In this document: piece after piece, positions 46,401 to 58,400 of the stretch | Position numbering within the stretch: position 1 is the stretch's first letter | Layout: each line of letters begins with the position of its first letter | The notes under the pieces: model-generated | The model's input: only the letters and a program-made list of their open reading frames with translations | Told to the model about the DNA's origin: nothing | Database searches by the model: none | Assembly: GCA_003254905.1 (NCBI GenBank) | Contig: QANU01025286.1 | Span: 62,001-126,000 of the forward strand | Source of the DNA: Nissolia schottii | Lineage: Eukaryota; Streptophyta; Magnoliopsida; Fabales; Fabaceae | DNA length: 64,000 bases | Direction: 5' to 3' | Made by a program: the position numbers and the translations under genes

Positions 46401-49400
46401 AGCTCATAAGAACCATTAGCAGTTAGAGGATTAGTTATGTATTGGTTAAGAGTTGTTAGAGAGCTAGTTAGAGAGTGGTTAGCGGTTAATCTATTAGAGC
46501 TAACTATCAACAGTATATATGTAATGGCACTAGCATTGAATTAATCACTGAGTCACAATTATACTCAGCATTAACACAATTTGAATTGCCTTATTCTCAC
46601 TCTCTTTCTCTCTTGTTTTCTCACTCTCTCTGCCTTGGCACTGATACCTTTATGCTAATTTCATCATTCTTTTGTTAATTCACCCAGAAATTCCAGGGCC
46701 AAAATTTTTTTATGTTACCTAACAAATTGAATACCTTAAATCCAAATCCGTTCCTATTCATATAAAATTTTCCACTTGTAATATGTTCGTGTTGTGGTGG
46801 ATTTAATTCAGTTTGCAGGTGTGTGATTCATTGTGGCTTTAGGTTTGGTGGGCTCTTACATGGAGGGCTTGTGGTGGTGTTATTGGGGTTGGTAGTGAAG
46901 TCTATGACTCGGGGGAGTGGTGCTTGCTAAATGGTAGTGAAGTCCATAGACATAGCTAACTTCATTGTCCATAGTAAAACTTTCATTTCTGGTGTTGCTT
47001 TTATTTACCAATTATGAATGTTTGCTTATGAAATTTGAACCAACTAACTCTAGAAGTCAGAAGAAACATGAACCTGTAAAGGATTCTTAAGATTTGATGG
47101 TCATTGAATTTATGTATTTCCTAATTAAAAAATCTTGATAGGATGATGTGATGATGAGGGCACTTTTTATAAGTGTTAAACCCATGTACCTGTTATCTTT
47201 TGCTTGTTAGTGCTATTGTATATATACATTTTCATAACTAGAATGTTTTTTAGCTAGCTTGCTTGTGACTTATTCTAGTACTATAGAAACCAATTCAGAA
47301 CAAGAAATAGGAATACAGTAAATTCTCTGTCAGAAGCAATCATTCTGAGCTATCCTAGAGTTGTAATGGGCAGGTTGTTTGGCTGTTATTTTTTGAATCA
47401 TTGGTTAGGTGTATGTTGCTTTCATTGAATAACTTTTTCTATCATTGGAAGTGGAACTGAACCAACTTATAGAGTCAAGACTCAGAATATGATCATCATT
47501 GTTTGTTGCATTTTGCATAATTATTTGACGACAGCATATCCTGATGAAGATTTGATTGCTGAGGTGGATAGATAAATCAACAGGCAAATTGCGGCTTGAC
47601 AACATGTTCATAACCTAGATGATGATGAGGACGAGGATGAAGACAATACTAGTTTAGGAGAGAATTTGAGAAATTCTATAGCTAAAGCAATGTGGAGAGA
47701 TTATATAGCTGATTATTTTTTTCAGTTACAAAAATTTCAGAATTTTGAGCCTTGTCAGCTTGAGGTCTTGTTTATTGCTTGCTAAAGCATATACGTACCA
47801 AGTAGACTGGGATTGATTTCTTATTAGACAGAGATTATAACAGCTGATTTTTTTAAATGTATATCTGATTTGCATTTTTGCTTTCGGGGATTGTTTCTTA
47901 GTGTGTGCCATCTTGATATTTTCTTTTGATGCTTGCTTTAGTAAAATTGGCTTATACACCTGTTACACTACCAACCTGAGCCTGAGGTGTTGAATGCTGT
48001 TTATTTGTTAATAAGTTTTTGTAAGTATCCTTCTTTTCAAAATTTATACAAAAAATAAAATGGATATTTGAAATATATTGATGAGATAAAATACTTTTTG
48101 TAGATACCAAATTAAAAAATAGAGAAGAGAAATTGATATTTTTTTGAAATTTATTGATGAGAAAAAGTATTTTTAGAGATAAAAAAAATAAGACTTTTTT
48201 TTTGGAATGATTTATTATTTTTAGAGAAAAAGTATTGTTTTTAGACAAACTTTAGAGGGAGAAATATTTTTACAAATAATATTTTTAAATATAAGTTTTA
48301 GAATAAATTAGAGAAAAAAATAAAATTTTGATAGGGTAAAATTGTAAAAGTACATCACAAGCGTTTCATTTTATTTCCCCTTCCTTTCCTCCCCCTCCAT
48401 ATCTTTTCCTTTCCTTTCTTTTCCTTCCCCTCTTAATTTGCAAACACACCCTTAAGGTAGAATAACAGCCAGAACACCCATTAGCATCATTAGTAAATGC
48501 CTTTGAGGTTCTTCATGCAGGCATATGCTTTTATTAGGATATAAAAGAATCAATTTATCTCTCTCCCTCTTTCTCATTTTTTCAATTAAGCAAACTACGA
48601 AATGAAAAAGTCAAGAAATAGGAAGGGATACTGAGTACTCTTATCTGCAAAATGAAGAACAAATAAATTCCTTTGCATCTAGAAAGACAATTGAAGCAAA
48701 TAAGATAGGAAGTTGTGTTTAAGAACAATGCAAATTAAAATACTACAAAAGTTCTTCAGTGTTTGTTGAAAGTACCTCGTCCAGAAGAAATTCTCGAAAA
48801 AAATTCCCCCTATCAGACAGTAAAAAGGCTAACGCTGCCCTTGTTTGCACTGGGTGCTGTGATTGAGGCATAACAGACTGGAATCCTGGCAAGAGATATT
48901 CTGATTGACTAGTAAGAAACCCAAGTTCAGCCATATTCCCATTTAGACTCTCTCCACCTCCACTTTTAGCAGCAGTAATAAAATTCTCAAAGGCTTGCAT
49001 AACATCAATAAATCTTTCAGCATCAAAAACTCCAGACTTCCCATATATAGTGTAACGTAGAGCATTCCTTAGTCGAGGGGATTCATCCGTGAGGAGCCTC
49101 TATCAGTGAACGTGATCAACAACAGGATAGATTACTCAGAAGAATCTAAATAGAGCAATAGGACAAGCCAATTACAAGTAATGGAAAATGCAATTGGTTC
49201 AGTGTTCAAAGCTATTAACTAGTCAAATTCACATCTTGTCAGTTAAAATAACTTTCAAAAGTTGTCAAGGATGATGGTTGTAAATAAATCAGATGAAGAG
49301 TTTGGTGCATTCCACGACATTAATGAAGTTATTCTTCCTATGTATTCCATTCAAGACTTTTATGCCCCTCTCTAAAATCAGAACACTTCAAATTTGAAAA

Positions 49401-52400
49401 ATGTCAACCTTTATTTCTAGATAACGCAACAACAACTAAGTCTTGCCTCAGTGCTTGGGGTTGGCTAAATGGATTAGACGACACCATAGTGTCCTGTCAA
49501 GGATCATGTTTGCATTCAAACTAGTTACCTATAAATCTCTTCTAATAGTTTCATCTATTATTTTTCTATGTCTCCCTCAACCTCTAACTATTAAGTTACC
49601 TGTTATCTGATCTACACTCCTTACTAGGGCTTCGTCAGGTCTTCTCCTCATATGCATAAACCACTAAGGTAAGATTCTACCATAACAAAAGATTTTATGT
49701 TCAATCCAAATGTGGCACCAATTGCTCCATTTTTCTTCATCATACAATCTAACCTTGATAGCCCCAAAAAACATGAAAATGCTCACTAAAATCAAGACCA
49801 AGTTAATCTTGTGTGTTTCAAGAACAACTCAATTATCATTCAGATACAAAGTTATGAATTACTCAAGAGTAGTCAATGCTGAGATGCCCTCAAGTAAAGT
49901 ATATAAGCCAATATCTTCACCAAACAAAGATGTAAAATAAGTACCCGAGAATATTATACCTGTGCAATATATGGATAGGCCTCATCAACAATTGCAAAAT
50001 CAGGATTTCCTACTAAAGCTATCCCCTCCAGAACCCCAATGGCCCTAATTATGAGGGCAAAGTATGGGGGTATCCTAAAAGGATAATCAAAGGTAATTTG
50101 AGCCAAATCTGATGCAAGCTCCTGAAAATTGATGTTTTTGGCTCCTCCACCTTCTAAGGCCTGATCAAAGACCTTGGCCAAAACTGGCAAAATTGGCTCC
50201 AAATTGACGCCATCTGGTATGAAACCAAGTTTAACAAAGTCTTTAACTATGGCTTGATAATCCCGATGGATGAGATGAGAAATTGCTTCAATCATTCCAT
50301 ACTTCTGATCGTCAGTCAATTTTGTAACAAGACCTGGGTGCAACAAAAGGCTTCAATCATTTATCACTATGATTTGGATATTGAAACAAATACTTACAAA
50401 TTTAAACAAGAGTAGCACCAAGGAGAGAGGCAATATAGTTGGTCATGACAATAGGACCACTCTGAAGAATATCCAGCCACAGATGAAAAGACAAAGCACA
50501 GTTGTCTAATTGTTTAAAGATGAGCCACATATGACATGCAATTTTATTTTATTTGATTAAGAGAAACACTGCAAGTTCTTAAAATATTGTTCTGCCGAAA
50601 CCACTTGAGTGAAATTTCATCATTAACTAACAAAAGTAATTATTATTTTTTAATTGGATATGTATGGTGAAGAAAATACCATTAGGTACCCACTATTCCA
50701 TCTTAGAACTCACACTTAGACAAAACCAAGTCTTTTTCCACTAAGTGGAGTCGACAACGTGGATCAAACGAGACCATCATGGGATGTAATAGTTTAATTT
50801 AGAGTACATTTTTTTAGTCCTAAAATTTTAAAGCTAATATATTAGTTTAGTTCTATTTTTTTACATCAATTTAGTCATGTACTACTAATTTGATGATATA
50901 TTTGATGTCAAAATCATCGGTATAAAATTGAATTTATGTCAAAATTCAAATTACAACTAAATGGACACCAATTATTTTAGGATCAAATTAATGTTTATAA
51001 CATTATTAAACTTACTAAAAGTACAAATTCTCTCTTCTAATTAATAGTGCAGTGTAAATGTCCACATTGAAGAGGCGGGGGCGACGGGGGGAGGAGGGGC
51101 AATTGCCCCCTAAGCCCCATTGATCCTCCACCCCTAGATGCCGTAGTATCTTATAGTAAATCATGTATATGGATAAACCCCATTTAAATCTAAATCATCC
51201 TTAAAGGTTCCACCCAAAGCTTTTCTATGCCTCCCTCTTCTCTTCAATGGGGCTTCAATAATTCGTCTCCACACAACCAAATAAGACGAGATTGTAACAC
51301 CTTTTCTTCAATAGGTGCTACTCTTAATTTCTCTCCACTGCATTCATTCCTATTCTTATATTGTGAGTATGCCCACTCATCCAATACAACATTGAGGTCA
51401 TTGTTTTATTGGCTTTTTACCACACAATATTTAGTCCCCCACAACATTGTACCACCTTTCTGCAATAGGTGCTACCCTAACTTGTGGCCTTACAACCCAC
51501 GTTACCAAAAAACTGAGGTTGAAAGGATGGTTCAAGAGATTTTAGCTTATGATATTATGTAATGGCACCAAATATAATCAAGAAAATACTAAATATATTA
51601 TTGATGTGAATTTGAGATAATAAGAACAAGGATTGATAGCACTTTGAGAGGCCACTAACTCTCCCAATAACACTTCAAGAGGTTACCGACTCTCCTTATT
51701 CCGGTCTAGGGTTCTCAATTCCTAATTCTTAATGCATTCTACTCAACCTTAAATAACCAAATATTTTAAAATAACCAAATATTTTATTTTATTTTATTTT
51801 ATTTTGATAAAAAAACCAAATCATAATTATAATATTAATTAACCAAATATTTGGTTAAAAATATCGGTTAAAGTTAATCAAATATTAATTATAAAATTAC
51901 TATACAACCCTTAGTCCTAATTTCTAAATAGCAATCCCTATACTTGGGCCAGTATTAGCCCCTTTGCAAGCCCCATACTACTAGTGAAAAAGAAAGATGG
52001 GAGTTGTTGATTTTGTGTAGATTGCAGCTCTTAACAAGATTACCGTACCGGATAAGTCTCCAATCCCCATAATTGATGAACTTCTTGATGAGTTGGCAGG
52101 TGCTACAATCTTTTCAAAGTTGGATCTTGAATCTAGATATCACCAAATGAGAATGGTGGAAGAAGACATTAAGAAAACAGCATTTCAAACTCACGAAGGG
52201 CAATATGAGTTCCTTGTCATACCATTCGGCCTCACTAACGCTCCCTCCACTTTCCAAATGTTAATGAACAAGGTTCTCAAACCATTCCTCCGAAAGTTTG
52301 TTCTAGTCTTCTTTGACGATATCCTTGTCTATAGTGAGGATATGGAGGCTCATGTGGACCACCTACAAGCTGTATTTCAGCTACTTCAGGCCTATAGCTT

Positions 52401-55400
52401 GGTGGTTAACAAAAAGAAATGTGACTTTGGAATGCAGCAGGTAGAATACCTCAGGCATATTGTTTCAGCTAAGGGAGTGTCAGCCGATCCTAAGAAAAAG
52501 AGACAATGCTCAGTTGCCTGTTTCCAAAGATGTAAAGGGATTGGGCGGTTGCCTTGGCTTGAAGGGATGTTATAGGTCGTTCATGAAGGGTTATGGCATG
52601 ATTGCTAAGCCCCTCCCTGAGTTAACAAAGAAAGACGGGGGTCCTTTGGTCCAAAAAGGCTCAACAAGCCTTTGACACACTCAAAGCTGCCATGGCTGAG
52701 CTACCAGTCCTTGCAGTACCTAACTTCAGTCAGCCATTTGTCCTGGAAACGGATGCTTCAAGCCAAAGGTTAGGAGCTATCTTGGCCCAAGAAGGGAAGC
52801 TGATTGCTTTCCTTGGCTCAACACAAGTCCGTGTATGAGCAGGAGCTCAAAGCCATTGTGTTGGCAGTGCAAAAGCGGTGACACTACCTATTGGGGAGGC
52901 ACATTATAATCATTAATGACTGACTAGCAAAGCCTCAAGTTGTTAATGGAACAACAGCTTATTTGGGGAAGACCAGTTAAAATAGATCCCCAAATTGATG
53001 GTTATGAACTTTGACATTGCATACAGACCATTTTGGAAAATAATGCTGCTGGCGCCTTGTCTAGACAAAGGATGTATCAGGCTGATTCTATGGTTCATAC
53101 CAATATTTGGGTCTGGGATAATGTGCAGGCTGAGATGGAGGCAGATCCTCATTTACAGGATATTATTCATGCCCTCACAATCTCGTTGAACAACTGCCTC
53201 CCTTCCTTAGACCTCGCTATTTATCCTTTTCTTTATTTGGTTTAAATGCTTTCGGCTTTAAATATACATTTCTACACTAACTGACTAGAATTAGAATTAA
53301 TTTATATATTAACATATCTTTCATCAATAAATAATAAGATATGTTACTTTATCCCATACAAAGAATTTTTTAAGACTTCAGCTCATATTTAAGATATTCA
53401 AAATCTTATCAGATTATTGGTTTAGTTAGTTCAACCAGTTCAACGATCACTGAGCAAATATGATACGACCTAGTGGGTTATACATGTATGAACGAAAGAA
53501 GCTTCAAAATAATATTAGTCAGAAGAGTTTGGGAGGGATGAGGAGTCATAACTAAGGAGTTGGGGAGTTGGAAGAGAGAGAGTATAGGAAAGAGAATCCA
53601 GATTCTGAGGGATTCGATTAGAATGGGTAGCACTATTAGCAGGGTGTGGTGAGAATGTAGGCTTTCGGGAAATTAGTCATTGGGAATTCGGGAGACTTGG
53701 CCTCTCGAAGAGCCAGAATTTTTCCCTGTTTCATTGCCATTTTTCTTCTGGTAATTTGTTTCCTTCAAGCTCTGTCAGCAGTATTATCGCAGCAGAGGTG
53801 CTTAATCCAGAGTATACATTCTCTGTATTTTTTACTAGTTCATTTATTGCCTATGCATACCAGGTTCCTATCAAAATACTTGTATTATTTGTCTGGTTTG
53901 GTTTAACTACAGGTTATTTTCAATTCAAGATAGAAATGAAAGATTAAGAAAAAATGTCATATAAAGAAAATAAAACTTGAAAATACATATATTGACAAAT
54001 GAAAAAAACAAGCATATTTTCCTAAAATGCATTATTTTCCAACAAATATTATCAAATTCAGGACAGTAAACCTAACATTAGGAAAGGAAGATAAAAAAAA
54101 AACCAATAACAAAGCAAAAGCTTCACTTATGTCTCTCCTGCCACTGACTCAAAAGGATAAAGTAATCTACAAATATACAATATTTCACAACATACTGTAA
54201 GAAAATTGATTTTTACCAAAGTCAAGTATGGCAAGCTTTCCATCAGGAGTACGGATCAAATTTCCCGGGTGTGGGTCAGCATGAAAAAATCCAGTATCAA
54301 GCAGCTGCAAGAAAAAAGAAAATGAATTGATAAATAGGTAGTCAGCATTTATTATATACCAATATGATTTTAGATGAACAAACTATAACCTAGCAAAGAC
54401 TACAATCAATCATCAATACGTAATACATTTGGACCAAAGTTTGGGTATACTATCACAAGTTTCAATATACTTATTGAATTTGTAGGAAGATAAAAGGACA
54501 AGGAGGAGTGTAGGCTGAATCAGCTTGGATTCTAGCTTAGACTCAATGGGTTGAATACATGAGTTCTTAGGTACCCATCAGCATAGTGGTTGAGTTGGAA
54601 GAGGGACAGTTGTTCCACTTAAATGGACTTCCAAAACCACCGGAATAAGGCAAAATGGAGGTATCGCCAGACGAATGAGTTGCCGGCGATGAGTAGCACA
54701 CCGGAGATGGAACAGCTGGTGTGAGCACAATGATAAGCACGGGAATGAAACACCGAAACCACCGAAAAGTCTCCCCCTCAAGGGCTAAACATTGTACTAG
54801 TAAGAAGAGGAACTAGTGGCAGACAAACAGAGGCGGCGGGTCTACGAACAGGATAGAAATGCTCCAGTGAACATGGTGGACGTAGGCTCAGCCAATGGGT
54901 CACCTCAACGCGCCATCACACGCCTAAAACAAGGCGACATGTGTTTGGACACACAAAAGCCTCAAGCGGCACATCAAAGTACGTGAGGAGGCAAACGGCA
55001 GAGCAGCTTTGAGGTTTTGCAGCGAATTTGGAGGCGGTTCCAATGGTGTGGTCGTCAGTCGGACATCTTGCTGGGAAAGATGCCAAGGGCAGATAACAAT
55101 AGCAGTTCAAAGTAGAAGTCTATAGGAGCCATTTTTAGCAGCTTTATTGGAGATATAAGGTTTAGATGGCCAAAAATGAGATGCAGTGTTCCAAGTGATT
55201 AACAACTAAGAACAATAGAGAGCAAATGTGAAGTTGATGGATGCAATGTTCAAAGTGATTAACAACTAACAACAATGGAGAGCAAATGTGAAGATGATGG
55301 TAGAAAATGCAAGGGTCTGATGGCCGGTCAATACATACTCAAAAAATAGAGTTCCCATTTTTGACTTAGGAACTTAGCAGCAGAATAGTGACGGAACAGA

Positions 55401-58400
55401 TCATGGAGGATGGTACCACTCTGATAGCATGTTGAATTTGTAGGAAGATAAAAGGAGGAGGAGGAATGTAGCCTGAGTTAGCTTAGATTCAATAGCTCGA
55501 ATTCATCACCACTATAGTGCAGTAGGGATTAAATCCATGCCCATTTCAAGAACAAGTAATTAATGCTAGTCTATTTTCTGAACTCTTGTGCCTCCAATGC
55601 AACAAACTAATCACATGACTAAATAAATTTAGTCACATGTTTTATTCTCAACAATACTATACAATGGTCTATTGAATAAGAAGAAATTGCTGTTGAACCT
55701 ATTGTCGGTAAAAGGCTCATAGACAGGACATAGGTGATTTTCCATGACAACATACAAAAAATATAATTCTGGTTCGGTATAAACAGTTTCGAAACAAACC
55801 CAAAAAAATACCTGTTTTAGATAGCAAATGACTCCAACATTAACCAGCTCTCCAACATCACTTTCTGTGCTTTGTGACAGTTTCTCTCCGTCAATCCATT
55901 CTGTAGTAAGAACCCTCCTTGATGTATATTTATGGTAGGTTCTTGGTATCACAACCTAAAACTAAAACTGTCAGAAGCAGCAGCAAAGTTCTCCTCATGA
56001 CCTTCCACATAATTATTATTTCGATACAGTTCCTAGAGACAATAAAAGTTTTGACAAGCATGTTATCCAGACAGACTTCTGTTAACTTGTTTCTTCAAAT
56101 GTCATCAAACACTGTTTGCAGATATTGATGAAAACGTGTAACATAAATAGGACTATCATTTATAAGCTAAATATCTATTGCAATAAATCAGTACATGGTC
56201 ACAAAATCTAATATTCTCAGTCTGATCATAAAGTCATTAGGCATATGCAGCCAGGGCCTTTGGCCCTTTATAAAACCAGTACAATCTCACTGTGATAAAC
56301 ATCAGCCTTGTTTCTTTTATTTTAACTTTTATGACATCACATAAAAACACCACTTTATTCAGAGTACACACACTGAAAGAAAAAAATATCAAAGAATCAT
56401 CTACCTACTCCAAAGAACAAACTCAAATATTGTTTGTTTGGTTTGTGTTTCCATTTCCTGTCTCTGTTTCCACTTTTCATTTAGTTTCATGTTTTACTGA
56501 ATTTTGTGAAGTGAAATCTGGAAATGAAATCAGGAACCATTTTTTTGGTTTTCACCGTTTTCTTCAGAAAATCCTTAAAATCAAGAAACAGGCTGAAAAT
56601 AGGAAATGGAAACACAAACTAAACAGACATGTATTCCACTATGCACTTATGTAGCTATGTCCACATTTCACACCCATAAATACTACAAACACACCAAGGA
56701 AAACATTAGAAATAAATAAATATTCTCCCCATCAATCATGAATAGACATGCTTTTCTTAAAATTGTTTTGCCATTTTCTAGTTAATGGCGTGACTACACT
56801 AGGAAATAATCAAAAGCAAAAATTGTAATGCTGGAATATGAATATTTTGCTCATGCATTCTAATTTAGCTAGAATGGGAAGTTAAGATTTTGAATAACCT
56901 TCTTGCCTTCTTAGGTCCTATTCTGGGAGGCAACTGACTTCTAATTTCTTCTGTACTTGAGAAATTTGCTAGAAACTTAGATGGTTGGAAGGGTCCCTTT
57001 TACTCGGTCTTGAAGTCACAGATATTTGATCCAAGGACATCTATTTAAATATATTAATTCTCCCTACTTTGTGTTTCAGTAGGAGTCACTTGGGCCTTGG
57101 GAATTTGAGAGAATTACATAAAATTTCATTTGGTCTGCAGTGTGTTATAATAAGTGAGACAATCTAGTGAGTTAGGACGTTTGTATCCTATCAAAGAGAA
57201 TGGTTAGCTCTCCTACCAACATCTGATTACCATATTTTATTTTTTACTTGAATAAAACCAAACCTAGATTGGAAGGTGCTCAATAAAGATAAGTAAATAA
57301 AAGTAGTCAGACTCACCTGCGGAAGGTCTTTCCTCATCATTTCAGCAAAACGGTTTCCATTTTCACCTTCATTCACGTAGTCTAACTCCTCAAAAAATCG
57401 AGCAGCCCACTCATCAACCAACCCAACAACATCTAGGGAGACCTATAAAATATCACGAGAAAACAAAAGCAGAACAAAAAAAAGAAGCAGTTGGGTTAAG
57501 AAGACATTTATAATTTAGTTTGCATAACCAATGTTACAATCTCAAGAGTCATACTAATTCAATTGACAGATACGACTTCAAGTCTCTCCTCACTATAATA
57601 AAACTGACCTGAGGAAACTTTCGAAGAGCCAACCCCAGGTTTCTAATAATGAATAAATCAACTGTAACAGTCTCAAGAACAAAAGGTCTTTGTACTTTAA
57701 CAGCCACCAAATCCCCATTTTCCTTTAGACGGCCCTTATATACCTGTCCAAGCGATGCTGCATAGGTTTCACAGACAAATAAACACTTGTTGATTAATGA
57801 ACTTAAAAAACTAGCAAAGAGAGACTATACTTTTCTACTTTGAAATTAATATATTGAACTGGTTGTCTGGAGAGCTACCAGCAGCGATGGGAGAAGATGA
57901 TAGTTCAGAATACATATTTTGCCACGGCTGACCAAGCTCCTCCTCAATTAGAGCCATTGCTATGTCATCTGGAAATGAAGGAACCTTCACATTTTACAGA
58001 ATCCCCCCACACCCCATCAAAAAAGGAACCTCAGCAAAAGGAACAATTCACAATATCAGAAATCATAATGTCATTGTGGAAATGCTAATAATTTCCAATA
58101 ATAACAATACACAGACTACAATTCTTGTATGTAGAAATCATGGTCCTAATTAAATTAAAAAAAAAAGGAAGTAATGCAGTAAGTTGTTTCAGAAAATAGA
58201 ACATAAATATTATATATGCAACCAATCGAACTGTGTTTCATTTTTCTAAAATGAAGAACAAATATATTGTGTTTTCTGCAGCTTGAGTTGACTAAAGAAA
58301 TAAATCAGGTTAAAATATACAAATGGCCATTGAATGTGACATTTATTTTTATTTGGCCCCTAAAACAAAAAACAAAAAACAAAACAAAAAATAAATAAAT

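Larger units (their letters stand above)
45564..48451 (+). mobile_element. PIF/Harbinger element, 2.9 kb, degenerate, with foreign exon
   Basis: Begins GGGTGTTTTTGAGAG and ends GCAAACACACCC. The right end inverted, GGGTGTGTTTGC, pairs with it, and AGGAAAGGAAAAG text follows in both subterminal regions. Flanked by TTA at 45561-45563 and 48452-48454, the PIF/Harbinger target. The interior holds a nested MITE, a gene-like first exon (46034), an LTR-like scrap and a transposase-like C-terminus with stops (47528-47716). Sits in intron 11 of the ABC1K gene in the opposite sense. Confidence 0.65.
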
